From assembly GCF_027853915.1 (NCBI RefSeq), contig NZ_JAQGLA010000002.1:206338-270337 (forward strand): a stretch of 64,000 bases of DNA. Direction: 5' to 3'. A program made the position numbers and the translations under genes. How positions within the stretch are numbered: the stretch's first letter is position 1; each line of letters starts with the position of its first letter. Of the stretch, positions 33,127 to 40,898 are shown piece by piece. This stretch comes from Saccharopolyspora oryzae (lineage in GTDB: Bacteria; Actinomycetota; Actinomycetes; Mycobacteriales; Pseudonocardiaceae). Below the pieces are notes generated by a model that did no database searches, was not told where the DNA came from, and saw nothing but the letters and a program-made list of their open reading frames with translations.

Positions 33127-34287
33127 ATGGCAAATGGGGCGTGGCGGACGATGGCAAACGGCAAGATAGTCCCGATCACACGACGAAGGGGGCCAAGGGG
33201 TAGGACGAACCCGCACGTTCTTTCCGAGGTAACCATCTGGATCTGGGGAATCGTCCTGGTCCTAGTTGCGGTCGGCTCGGTCTGGGGAATGCTCTACTTC
33301 TTCGGCAACGACCCAACGGGCAGCACTCGGCTCGAAGCAATCCGAATAGCCAGCACAGTTGTAGTTGGCACGGGCGGAGCCGCCGCGCTTCTCCTTTCCG
33401 CCCGTCGGCAGCGCTTCACCGAACTCGACGGCACCGAACGCCGCATTACCGAACTTCAAACCAAAGCCGCCGACCAGCTAGGCCATGAGAAAGCCGCAGT
33501 CCGCCTTGCCGGACTCCATAGCCTCGAACGGCTTGCGCAAGACCACCCGAGCCATCGGCAGACAATTGTCGATATCATCTGCGCCTACTTGAGGATGCCA
33601 TTCACGCCACCAAGCAGCGAAAGAAGCCGGTCTAAAATTTCCGGTTCACTATTGCATCGACGCGATCCCGCATGGAAGCGAAACTGGCCTAATGCATTTC
33701 CAAATCAGACTGACTCTCGCCACCAGGAAATGCAAGTCCGCCTCACAGCACAGCGTATTCTAACAGATCACTTACGCCCCTTCCGCGCAAGAACGCGGGG
33801 CATGTTCCACACAAAGAAGATAGACAAGCCAACGCATGTAAACTTCTGGGAAGGAATGAATCTCGATCTTACCGGGGCCACTCTCCATGACTTCGAATTT
33901 CAATTTTGCGAGGTCGGAATAGCGAGTTTTCAGAAAGCTCGATTCACTGGAAACTCGGCGAATTTCAAGTGGTCCCGATTTAGGTCTTCCACATTGTTCG
34001 ACGCCGCCGACTTTCACACATTATCGTCATTTTTCGACTATGCTCACTTTGAGCACACGGCTCAATTCAAAGCAGTAAACTTCGACCATACATCTTTCGC
34101 CAATGCAATCTTCGCCTGGCGCGGAGGAAACCACCTTCAAGTCCTGTTCGATGGTTCAAAATTTCCCAGCGTCACATTCAGGGGAACCAAATTTATGGGA
34201 CCAGTAAGCTTTATTGACGTCACATTCCATCAGCCGCCCCGACTCGACGAAGCGAAATTCCGTAAGGAGCATTTTTTGCACCCCTGA
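33127..34287 (+). CDS. Membrane-anchored pentapeptide-repeat protein, low-GC moron
   Basis: 386 residues from ATG 33127; ATG 33151 is an alternative. Two N-terminal helices (VTIWIWGIVLVLVAVGSVWG and IASTVVVGTGGAAALLLSA), a short cytoplasmic helix region (VRLAGLHSLERLAQDHP), then from ~250 pentapeptide-like repeats of A-x-F pattern (ASFQKARFTGNSANF, TLFDAADFHTLSSF, AQFKAVNFDHTSF, ANAIF). Base composition falls near 50% GC, far from the neighbouring genes. Plus-strand, flanked by a hairpin. Probably expressed in the lysogen. An exclusion or defence role is inferred, not shown. Confidence 0.75.
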   Translation: MANGAWRTMANGKIVPITRRRGPRGRTNPHVLSEVTIWIWGIVLVLVAVGSVWGMLYFFGNDPTGSTRLEAIRIASTVVVGTGGAAALLLSARRQRFTELDGTERRITELQTKAADQLGHEKAAVRLAGLHSLERLAQDHPSHRQTIVDIICAYLRMPFTPPSSERSRSKISGSLLHRRDPAWKRNWPNAFPNQTDSRHQEMQVRLTAQRILTDHLRPFRARTRGMFHTKKIDKPTHVNFWEGMNLDLTGATLHDFEFQFCEVGIASFQKARFTGNSANFKWSRFRSSTLFDAADFHTLSSFFDYAHFEHTAQFKAVNFDHTSFANAIFAWRGGNHLQVLFDGSKFPSVTFRGTKFMGPVSFIDVTFHQPPRLDEAKFRKEHFLHP

Positions 34288-34740
34288 ACACGGGAAAACA
34301 AGTGGGGAGAGAAAAGGTCGAGTCCCGGCCTCTCAGCCGCCCCCTTGATCCTTCGATCAAGGGGTACCCCCCGGGTCCCCGCACCCCACCCTGCTCTCAG
34401 CCACCCCGCTCCAGTGACGCCCACCAGGCCCCAGGACCGCGAAAGGACACACCCCAGAAGGGGACCCCTTACGGCGCACCAGTCATGCGCGCACGGCCAC
34501 ACCCGGCAGAACGGTGTTTGATATGCCGGTCACCCCGACTGGCTGCACAGCACCGGACACGCAGGCTGGAACACGGGGCGCACGCTGACTCGACACGCTC
34601 TCGCTGGTGTCGCATGCACGCAACACACAAGGATCACACGCACTACTCACGACAGTGGGCATAGAGCAAGCGCATTGGCAGGTCCACGCACGCATGCACC
34701 AAGCAGGTCAACCTGCAGCATCACCGGACACCACGGCATA
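34288..34740. other. Non-coding stretch with a strong hairpin
   Basis: No convincing gene. CCCCTTGATC (34341-34350), loop CTTC, GATCAAGGGG (34355-34364) forms a perfect hairpin that probably ends the pentapeptide transcript. GGGGTACCCC follows directly. GATCAAGGGGTA (34355-34366) recurs at 50271-50282. The rest is rich in CACACG-type words. Confidence 0.6.
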
Positions 34741-34965
34741 TCAACCCTGATGTCCACATGCATATCAACACTAACCTACATATCAATTGCACACATATAC
34801 CTATCAACTAGTAGTACATACTAACTAATAGATACATACATACTAACACTATGCATACTACTAACTAATGCACATATACGCTTACGAATACACTAGGAGG
34901 GGATCGAGTCGAATAGACGTTCAGTCGTTAGTCATTCGGTTAGTATATGCATCACTACTTCAGTA
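34741..34965. other. AT-rich island with repeated ACTAACTAAT words
   Basis: This 225-base stretch is much richer in A+T than the rest of the prophage. ACTAACTAAT occurs twice, TACATACTA-like words several times, and an interrupted inverted repeat pairs ATGCATA..CTAAC (34851-34865) with GTTAGTATATGCAT (34938-34951). No open frame fits. A replication origin or a protein-binding/unwinding element is possible. Confidence 0.5.
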
Positions 34966-35253
34966 CTACCAAGCTTCAGATGTGCTGAACACAACCGCTT
35001 TCACTACTGGTCGTGATCTATCACCCTTGCGTTGGTTGCACTGCAGGTGTGCAGGTCGACAGTTGTCGGGGTCCACCGACGCACCGCCCTTCGACACGGG
35101 CCGCACGTGGTCCACGCTGAAGGACCAGGGGTCGGGATACGGCAGGTCGTAGTCAATGAGCTGCCCGCACAGCCAGCACGGCAGGCCCTGCGCCTTCAGC
35201 TCCGCCCGCAGCCGCCGATACGGCCGGCCGCTACGCCCCTTGTTGTTGGCCAC
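34966..35253 (-). CDS. HNH endonuclease
   Basis: 95 residues from GTG 35253. CWLCG, FSVDHVRPVSKGGASVDP with the HNH His, and NCRPAHLQCNQRKGD make a zinc-bound HNH fold. Small HNH nucleases often sit near terminase and assist packaging, though this one lies 5 kb away on the early side of the AT-rich island. Overlaps the upstream membrane gene by 23 bases. Confidence 0.85.
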   Translation of the reverse strand: MANNKGRSGRPYRRLRAELKAQGLPCWLCGQLIDYDLPYPDPWSFSVDHVRPVSKGGASVDPDNCRPAHLQCNQRKGDRSRPVVKAVVFSTSEAW

Positions 35254-35479
35254 CGTCGACCACGATGTGCACCGCCAGCCACGCCAGCGCCCCCACCAGA
35301 CCAGCGATGCCCGCCGAGCGCCACGGCCTGCGCGGTCGAATCCCCAGCCACCGCTTCGACGTCGCGGTCAGGGTGTGTCCGTAGTCGGGGCGTCGGTACG
35401 CGCGCCACTCCAGCACGCCAAACGACACACCCACAGCGGCCAACCACGCCGCCCAGACACGATCGGCCTGCTTACTCAT
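35231..35479 (-). CDS. Small two-helix membrane protein
   Basis: 82 residues from ATG 35479 (ATGA overlap with endonuclease VII). First helix VWAAWLAAVGVSFGVLEW, a basic loop (YRRPDYGHTLTATSKRWLGI), second helix SAGIAGLVGALAWLAVHIVV. Sits between two nuclease genes. Function unknown. Many actinophages carry such DUF-type two-helix proteins in this area. Confidence 0.65.
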   Translation of the reverse strand: MSKQADRVWAAWLAAVGVSFGVLEWRAYRRPDYGHTLTATSKRWLGIRPRRPWRSAGIAGLVGALAWLAVHIVVDGGQQQGA

Positions 35480-35877
35480 GCCGCGCCCCCAACTACGCCG
35501 GTGTGCCGCTCCAGGTAGCTCGCAGCGGCTCGAAGAATCACCGGGTCTTCCCGCGCATGCCCGAGCAGCAAGTTGCACCACTGGCACAGCACGCCGCGGA
35601 CCTTGCCCGTGACGTGGTCATGGTCGATGTGCAGGAACCGGGAATCGTCGTCGCTGAACACGTATGGGCAGATTCCACAGCTGCTTTGCGACGTCAGCAG
35701 CTGGTCCATTTCCGCGACCGTCAACCCGTACCTGCGCGCCCGTGCCTTCCGCACGTTTCGTGCCCCATGGCAGGGCTTGCAGTACGAGGCCAACCACTCT
35801 TGACCGGTATCGGTCTTGCGGCTGACGTAGAACTCGCTCGTCGGCTTGTCCGCACCGCAATCCCGGCACCGCTTCAC
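35476..35877 (-). CDS. Recombination endonuclease VII-like nuclease
   Basis: 133 residues. Zinc pairs CRDCGADKPTSEFYVSRK and YCKPCHGARN, then YGLTVAEMDQLL, CGICP and FLHIDHDHVTGKVRGVLCQW with the H-D-H core, and CNLLLGHARED. This is the standard endonuclease VII fold, which resolves branched DNA before packaging. Coupled to neighbours by four-base overlaps. Confidence 0.92.
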   Translation of the reverse strand: MKRCRDCGADKPTSEFYVSRKTDTGQEWLASYCKPCHGARNVRKARARRYGLTVAEMDQLLTSQSSCGICPYVFSDDDSRFLHIDHDHVTGKVRGVLCQWCNLLLGHAREDPVILRAAASYLERHTGVVGGAA

Positions 35878-36089
35878 GACCGGGCGCTTCCCGGCATGTG
35901 CTCCAGGCGCGCATCCAACAGGTCATCGATCGCAGAGCATGTTTCCCGGTACGCCTCGTCGTCGAACTTCGCGAGGTCGGCGAACTGCTTGTGCTGCTGT
36001 TCTACAAGCCACGCCAGCACGTCGTCGATCTGCGCCAGCGGCACGTCGGGCAGGCGTTCCAAGGTCTTTCGGGCCGTACGCGAATCCAA
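35874..36089 (-). CDS. Small helical early protein
   Basis: 71 residues: MDSRTARKTLERLPDVPLAQ, then VLAWLVEQQHKQFADLAKFD and a helical end. No domain recognised. Its start lies 35 bases from the divergent plus-strand moron, so both promoters share a short gap. Confidence 0.6.
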   Translation of the reverse strand: MDSRTARKTLERLPDVPLAQIDDVLAWLVEQQHKQFADLAKFDDEAYRETCSAIDDLLDARLEHMPGSARS

Positions 36090-36124
36090 CGAAACACCTG
36101 CCTAGGGTGCGGTACGGTGCTTCT

Positions 36125-36745
36125 GTGAGCCTTGAGGAACTGATTCGGAATCGTCGGAAAAGGTCGAGGATTTCCACGGCGTGGACGCTCTCGGCTGCCG
36201 TTTCCTGCGTCCTCGTTTTTCTAGCCGACGCAGCACTTCGACAGCCACAGAACGGCACGACACTTTCGCCCATTGATTACGCTGGCCTGCTAGGCGCACT
36301 CGTATGTTCCGTCCTGTTCACTGCGATATTCGCTGTTCGAGCCAACTTGATCGAGTTGAATCTCACTCTCGCCATACGGCGACTTCGATCAAAAGAATCC
36401 GAGAAGCTACAGAACGAATCGGTCTCAGATCGAATCTCGGCGCTGACCGGGAATCTGGCCGAGTCCCAACGCCTGATCGACGAGCTCGCCACTGAGGTAC
36501 AGCTGCGGAGCGAGGCGCTTGAACGCCTGACCGCCGAGGCCGAAGAGAAACGAAACCTGGCGGCTCTGCACGCCGACGAAGCCGCAGCTGTAGATGCACT
36601 GGTCAGTCGGCGCATGCAAGAGAGCGTGGATCGGTTGGAACGCGGCTCACGTCGCCAGCAGTGGAGTTTCCTGTTTCTTGGCTCCGTGCTTGTCGCTGTG
36701 CCAATCGGCGTGATCGGGAATTTCGTTTTCGAGTGGCTGAAGTAG
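36125..36745 (+). CDS. Three-helix membrane protein with internal coiled coil, moron
   Basis: 206 residues from GTG 36125. No ribosome-binding site is visible, and GTACGGT a few bases upstream could be a -10 element, so the message may be leaderless. Helices at ~20-37 (AWTLSAAVSCVLVFLADA), ~52-72 (YAGLLGALVCSVLFTAIFAV) and at the end (WSFLFLGSVLVAVPIGVIG) flank a ~100-residue coiled coil (LRSKESEKLQNESVSDRISA). Lower GC than neighbours, opposite strand, ended by its own hairpin. A membrane sensor or exclusion role is a guess from shape. Confidence 0.68.
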   Translation: MSLEELIRNRRKRSRISTAWTLSAAVSCVLVFLADAALRQPQNGTTLSPIDYAGLLGALVCSVLFTAIFAVRANLIELNLTLAIRRLRSKESEKLQNESVSDRISALTGNLAESQRLIDELATEVQLRSEALERLTAEAEEKRNLAALHADEAAAVDALVSRRMQESVDRLERGSRRQQWSFLFLGSVLVAVPIGVIGNFVFEWLK

Positions 36746-36748
36746 GAG

Positions 36749-36811
36749 GCCCCGCAGCTGAGAGACCACACACGAGCACGGGGGTCTAGTTGATTCGATC
36801 AGCTGCGGGGC
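36749..36811. terminator. 13-bp inverted repeat after the coiled-coil moron
   Basis: GCCCCGCAGCTGA (36749-36761) pairs with TCAGCTGCGGGGC (36799-36811), four bases past the stop. It separates two convergent units and should act in both directions. Confidence 0.75.
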
Positions 36812-36894
36812 TGGTTTCATCCCAAGGTAGCGACGCGTCCAAGAAGACACGCCCACTGTAAATAGTGTTGGTGTGACGGGGTTTTCAAAGCAAC

Positions 36895-37683
36895 TCAGGC
36901 GGCGTCCCGCATTTGAAGAAGTTGGACCACGTCACCAACTCTGTAGCGTGGAAGGTGTTTCGGGTCTGCCGGATGCGGTGCCTTCTGCACCAACTTGCCG
37001 CGCTCGGCCCACTTCCGCACCTGCTCGGCCTTCAACGGCCGCCCCAGCAACGTCAAGGCCCGGCACAGCTCGGTGGTCGTGGCCAGCTGGTCCTCGATCG
37101 CGGCCAGCAGCTGCTCGCGCCGAGTCCCGATGTCGTAGACCGCTCGGCACGCGCTGCACTGGACCTGTCCTGTGCGCGCCCGTGCGTACAGGTCCTCACC
37201 GCAACCACACCGGCCTGCGTACCACCGATCCACAGGACGATCGACGACCCGCACCGCGGCCGCCACCACCCTCCCGATGCCATCCGCCACGAGACCAGCC
37301 GCAGGGTGCGCCTGAACCTCACTGAGGTGCCGCAGCAGCCAACTCGCCAGCCCCGACACCGTCTCCGGCGCGTCCACCCGCAGCGCCCGCAGCCCAGCAA
37401 GGTCGTGGCACCATGTCGACAGCTCCCGCTGCAGCTCGGCAGCCGCATCCGAAGCACGCAGGTTCACCGGCAACGGACGCTCACCACCGCGCACCACCAC
37501 ACCGATGGAGCTACCGAACCTGTGCTGCCGGGTCAGTGCGACGTTCAGATCACCAGCCAAGGAGTGCGCCATCCGCAGGTCCGCCTCGAGCTGCATGGTG
37601 CAGGACTCGCACAGTGCCGCGCCGTTGGACGATGGCCGGCCACAACGTGATGCCTGGCAATCGGTCACGTTGTCGGGCTCCAC
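36895..37683 (-). CDS. Zinc-finger and MerR/excisionase-like HTH protein
   Basis: 262 residues. An N-terminal Cys cluster (CQASRCGRP, LCESCTMQLEADLRMAHSLA) and a second one (GRCGCGEDLYARARTGQVQC then SACRAVYDI) are followed by a C-terminal winged-helix segment (LLGRPLKAEQVRKWAERGKL ... PRYRVGDVVQLL). This architecture is frequent in actinophage early regions and is likely a DNA-binding regulator. Target unknown. Confidence 0.7.
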   Translation of the reverse strand: MEPDNVTDCQASRCGRPSSNGAALCESCTMQLEADLRMAHSLAGDLNVALTRQHRFGSSIGVVVRGGERPLPVNLRASDAAAELQRELSTWCHDLAGLRALRVDAPETVSGLASWLLRHLSEVQAHPAAGLVADGIGRVVAAAVRVVDRPVDRWYAGRCGCGEDLYARARTGQVQCSACRAVYDIGTRREQLLAAIEDQLATTTELCRALTLLGRPLKAEQVRKWAERGKLVQKAPHPADPKHLPRYRVGDVVQLLQMRDAA

Positions 37684-37892
37684 GTCGGGTCAGCCTCGAG
37701 CCGATCTGCAGCGGCGGTCCACGGGTCGGAGTGCTCGACGCCGTCCTGGATTTCGGCGAGCATCGCACGCACCGCCGCCCACGCTCGATCTTCCGAGACG
37801 CCCAGGGCCGCCACCCGCTTCCAGAACCGGGCCTCGCTGGCCTTCGCCTTGTACATGCTTTCCACATGCGACTTGTTCGACACGTCGATCAC
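37665..37892 (-). CDS. Small early protein
   Basis: 75 residues from GTG 37892, chosen because it gives the GTGA overlap used throughout the operon; GTG 37901 is the longer alternative. Helical: HVESMYKAKASEARFWKRVA, AWAAVRAMLAEIQDG, PWTAAADRLEADP. No family recognised. Confidence 0.58.
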   Translation of the reverse strand: MIDVSNKSHVESMYKAKASEARFWKRVAALGVSEDRAWAAVRAMLAEIQDGVEHSDPWTAAADRLEADPTWSPTT

Positions 37893-38053
37893 GACGCCCA
37901 CCTCACCCCGAACGCCTCGCCCCAGGACTGGGGCACCCGGTACTCCTGGCCAATCCGCTCATGGTTCCACGCGGTTTGGCACTGTTCGCGGCAGAACCAC
38001 TCGCACGGCGAGTCCTTCGGGACCTCTTCGCCGCAGTAACCGCAGGTACTCAT
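37889..38053 (-). CDS. 54-residue treble-clef-like zinc protein
   Basis: ATG 38053 overlaps the upstream stop (ATGA). Cys/His pattern: CGYCGEEVPKDSPCEWFCRE followed by QCQTAWNHERIG. That suits a small zinc finger, possibly for DNA or protein binding. The tail is YRVPQSWGEAFGVRWAS. Similar mini-zinc proteins occur widely in actinophage early operons. Confidence 0.65.
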   Translation of the reverse strand: MSTCGYCGEEVPKDSPCEWFCREQCQTAWNHERIGQEYRVPQSWGEAFGVRWAS

Positions 38054-38430
38054 GACTCGTCGTCCTCGTAGTACGGCTCATTGAGCACGATCTGCCCACC
38101 GGTGGCCATGGCCTCGGCGTACTGCCTCTCCAGGCCCCTGTCGGTGTCCTCCTCGACGCATTCCTGAGCGCACGCGGCGTAGCCCGCCATATCGACGTAG
38201 TTGTCCCGCCGAGGCTGCTCGACACCACGCGCCAGCTTGGTCGCGATCATCAGATCCGCCACCTGCCGGGTGGTGATCGGCTCGGTCAGCTGCTCGCCCA
38301 ACAAGACGTTCCAGATGTCGGCGATGCGCTGGAAATTCACCATGGGCGGCCCGTACGCGGCATTGCGATCGCTGTGGATGAGGTCGCTGGCTTCGGCGAG
38401 CACCGACTGGCGGACGGTGTCGCGCCTCAT
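38050..38430 (-). CDS. DUF6378-like early protein
   Basis: 126 residues. SVLAEASDLIHSDRNAAYGP, NFQRIADIWNVLLG, TTRQVADLMIATKLARGVEQ and DNYVDMAGYAACAQE match the DUF6378 pattern common in phages (D-R-x-x-x-Y-G-x-P ... K-L-A-R ... D-x-x-x-D-x-A-G-Y). It is all-alpha and may resemble MazG-like folds, but no activity is known. Confidence 0.78.
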   Translation of the reverse strand: MRRDTVRQSVLAEASDLIHSDRNAAYGPPMVNFQRIADIWNVLLGEQLTEPITTRQVADLMIATKLARGVEQPRRDNYVDMAGYAACAQECVEEDTDRGLERQYAEAMATGGQIVLNEPYYEDDES

Positions 38431-38684
38431 GCCCCGTCCTCCTCGTCCTCGAGGTCAATCATGTGCATGGCGGTGACTTCCTCGAAGTCCTTCGCCAGCT
38501 CCACCAACCCTCGGCGCACCACCGAATCCGTGCCGGGCGAGTACGACACCCCAACCCGAGTCATGCCGTCCTCGGCGTTCTGGATACGCAGCACCACCAG
38601 GACGTCGGTCACGTGGTCCTGCTTGGTCAACCGGGTCTTCACGCCCAGCTGGTCGACGATCTCGCCTACGCTTCGCTCCCCCAC
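38427..38684 (-). CDS. Small early protein of αβ type
   Basis: 85 residues from GTG 38684, six bases after AAGAGGAG. VGEIVDQLGVKTRLTKQDHV, VLRIQNAEDGMTRVGVSYSP and VELAKDFEEVTAMHMIDLED suggest a small αβ domain with an acidic end. A longer reading from TTG 38789 would add a Cys/His-rich stretch, but without a ribosome-binding site. Confidence 0.6.
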   Translation of the reverse strand: MGERSVGEIVDQLGVKTRLTKQDHVTDVLVVLRIQNAEDGMTRVGVSYSPGTDSVVRRGLVELAKDFEEVTAMHMIDLEDEEDGA

Positions 38685-38991
38685 AGCCCGCTCCTCTTGT
38701 TCGTCTAGTCCCAAATGCCCGTGGTGATGTAGCTGCCGACGGCACACGTACTTCCCGCATCGATGAAAACGACACACCGCCCAGCTCAACGGCGGCCACT
38801 ACAGCATGCCGAGGGCCGCTGACGCTTCATGCGGAGACGTCCGAGACAGCCTTGCCAAAGTTCGCCCAGATCAATCATCCAAGACATATGTGATGCACAC
38901 CACATTGAAGCGAAACGTGCCCCCAAAGCCACAACTTGCGAATACGTTGGCGCGAAGGCTTGCACCTGAACACTGGCTCCGAGGCGCGACA
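38685..38991. promoter_or_regulatory. 307-base divergent intergenic region
   Basis: Between the early operon and the plus-strand moron at 38992. No supported gene; short frames on the minus strand lack start signals. It should hold the moron promoter and possibly an early-operon promoter. Confidence 0.45.
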
Positions 38992-39969
38992 ATGAGAAAA
39001 CGTCCGACAGCAGCGGGACACAAAAATAGACCGACCGGCCGCACCGGAGCACGACGCCCTGGATCCTCACAAGCACCAGAGGAGCCCACTTCCGGCAAGA
39101 AATCAGGCAAGAAATCAGGCAAAAAATTCAGTTACACGACGAGCTTAATTTTACCACTTATCGCCATCGTAACTGCATTTTTCACCAGCCCAGCATACGA
39201 TATGTGGAAAGATTTTAAATTAGGCCGCGAACCAGCTCTGACGGCCGATGTTCAAGCGATTCCCGGTCCGGAAAACGGGTCTTTCGGCTGGTATTTTCCT
39301 CGCGGGCTGACGCCACAGCAAATGAGACCGCTTTATGCGCAGTATATGACCGAAGATCCAGTTGAGACCTTGCAAAATGCTGGCGCCATTCGAGTGGGCG
39401 AGACTGAAATGCTGCGAGGAAACGCTAGTCGCTATCGCGTCAACCTGGTCGGGCACCGTCGCGAGAAAGTTCGCATACTGGATATGCGCGCACACATCTT
39501 AGAACGCAAACCTGCCCCAAGCGGCGGTGCGCTACTTTACGGCCGCCCCCAAGGGGGAGCCGATGCAGATAAGGTAACCATCAATCTCGACGGCCCCGAC
39601 CAGCGCGCATACTCGGAGAAAGGCAGCGACGGAACCAGGCAGGCGTTTTTCGATGGTAAGTCGAGATACGCAGAAGAAGGAGAGCCAATCCCCTTCGAAA
39701 TAGTTGGCTCGACGGATCAGTGCTGGTGCCTCTGGGAGCTCGTTGTCGATGTCGCCTACGAAAACAAAGAAGAAACGGTTACTATCCGAAGCGATGGAAC
39801 CGCCAATGGTCCGCCCTTTCAAACCGTAAACTGGAGATTCGGCGAAGGTCGATATGACGACGAGTACGAAATCAGCCCCGCGAACGGAGAATGGGTAAGC
39901 TGCACAGAAGCGCACCGGGGCAATCCGGACGCCGTACGTCGGGCACGCGACCTTTGGGTTTGCTATTAA
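38992..39969 (+). CDS. Single-pass membrane protein with large outer domain, low-GC moron
   Basis: 325 residues from ATG 38992. A basic N-terminus with GKKSGKKSGKK repeats precedes one membrane helix (TTSLILPLIAIVTAFFTSPA). A ~260-residue non-repetitive domain follows with GSFGWYFPRGLTPQQMRPLY, VNLVGHRREKVRILDMRAHI, FEIVGSTDQCWCLWELVVDV and VNWRFGEGRYDDEY. It looks β-rich and probably faces outside. Base composition is much lower in GC than adjacent early genes, a sign of separate acquisition. I recognise no family. Exclusion or surface conversion is plausible. Confidence 0.65.
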   Translation: MRKRPTAAGHKNRPTGRTGARRPGSSQAPEEPTSGKKSGKKSGKKFSYTTSLILPLIAIVTAFFTSPAYDMWKDFKLGREPALTADVQAIPGPENGSFGWYFPRGLTPQQMRPLYAQYMTEDPVETLQNAGAIRVGETEMLRGNASRYRVNLVGHRREKVRILDMRAHILERKPAPSGGALLYGRPQGGADADKVTINLDGPDQRAYSEKGSDGTRQAFFDGKSRYAEEGEPIPFEIVGSTDQCWCLWELVVDVAYENKEETVTIRSDGTANGPPFQTVNWRFGEGRYDDEYEISPANGEWVSCTEAHRGNPDAVRRARDLWVCY

Positions 39970-39980
39970 CGCGCATTCTC

Positions 39981-40535
39981 TCACTTACGCAATGTCAACC
40001 CCGCCAATGCATTGGCGTGATCCTTCGTGACTTTGTACGGCACGGGCAAGCCGGCTAGGTGCGCACCCATCGAGGCGAGCCCGAGCGCATCGCACACGTC
40101 CGAGCTGCGCAGCTGAACGTCCGGCCACATGCGGGCCACCCCGAGCGCGACGTCGAGCTTGCCCGCGTTGCCCTTTCCGGTGACGTACTTCTTCAGCGTC
40201 GTGGGCGGCACCACGATCACGGGCATGTCGAAGCGGGTGATGCGTCGGAACACCAGCCACCAGCAGCCGGCGAGGGTGTGTTGGTGCGCGGTCTTGGAGG
40301 AGTAGGCCCCGCCCTCGATGACGACGAGGTGGGCCTGCCCGCAGGTTTCGGCGACGGTGGCGGCGATGCGGTTCATGCGGTCCAGCAGCGCCGCGGGTTC
40401 GGTGCCGGTCGAGGTGGTGGGGACGGTGTAAACGTGCTGGGTCCATTCGTCGCGTGGGGTGCACGCGAGGGTGGCGACGCCGGTGTTGGTGAGGCTGACG
40501 TCGAGTCCGACCACGCGGGTGGTGTGTGCGTTCAT
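39981..40535 (-). CDS. RuvC-like Holliday junction resolvase
   Basis: 184 residues from ATG 40535 (ATGA overlap). RNase H-fold motifs: VVGLDVSLTNTGVATL (first Asp), HLVVIEGGAY (Glu), RITRFDMPVIVVPPTTLKKY and a late SSDVCDALGLASMG (Asp pair). It cuts branched DNA in replication or recombination. Stop faces the convergent moron with an 11-base gap. Confidence 0.85.
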   Translation of the reverse strand: MNAHTTRVVGLDVSLTNTGVATLACTPRDEWTQHVYTVPTTSTGTEPAALLDRMNRIAATVAETCGQAHLVVIEGGAYSSKTAHQHTLAGCWWLVFRRITRFDMPVIVVPPTTLKKYVTGKGNAGKLDVALGVARMWPDVQLRSSDVCDALGLASMGAHLAGLPVPYKVTKDHANALAGLTLRK

Positions 40536-40777
40536 CCCCATGCCTCGGCCTTCTGTTCGTTGGTCATTTCGGGGCCTGCCCAGAGGCCGCCGCGGAGGTG
40601 GGCGAGGCGTTCTCCGGCTTGCCCTCGCAGGGTTTCGGGGTGGTGGCAGCGTCCGTTGCGGCGGTGTCGGTCGAAGAGGGCCAGCCCGCTGAAGGTGTGG
40701 TGGCAGCTGCTGCAGTGGCAGCGACTGGTGCCGGTCCAGGTGTTGGGGCATTGGTGGCAGGTGAGTTGTTCGCCCAT
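40532..40777 (-). CDS. FDXHR-type putative zinc-binding protein
   Basis: 81 residues from ATG 40777. CHQCPNTWTGTSRCHCSSCH is followed by TFSGLALFDRHRRNGRCHHP, the F-D-x-H-R signature of a small zinc-binding family in actinobacteria and their phages. Role unknown, perhaps DNA binding near the resolvase. Confidence 0.78.
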   Translation of the reverse strand: MGEQLTCHQCPNTWTGTSRCHCSSCHHTFSGLALFDRHRRNGRCHHPETLRGQAGERLAHLRGGLWAGPEMTNEQKAEAWG

Positions 40778-40808
40778 GATGTCCTCATTTGTTAGGTGGC
40801 CCTTAGTT

Positions 40809-40888
40809 GTGCGGCCGTGCGGCCGGGCCGCACTCGGGACGCGGGCCGCATGTGCGGCCGTGCGGCCCACCTCTATAGGTGGGCCGCA
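40809..40888. repeat. GCGGCC palindrome cluster with a perfect 12-bp hairpin
   Basis: GTGCGGCC or its complement occurs repeatedly between 40809 and 40868. TGCGGCCCACCT (40861-40872), loop CTAT, AGGTGGGCCGCA (40877-40888) is a perfect hairpin directly after the ATPase stop at 40899. It may terminate or regulate the message within the leftward operon. Confidence 0.7.
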
Positions 40889-40898
40889 GGGACGCGGT

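Noticed and set aside
34302..34664. 120-residue plus-strand frame after the pentapeptide gene
   Set aside because: It runs through a perfect hairpin, is Pro/Arg/His-rich without any domain and lacks a ribosome-binding site.
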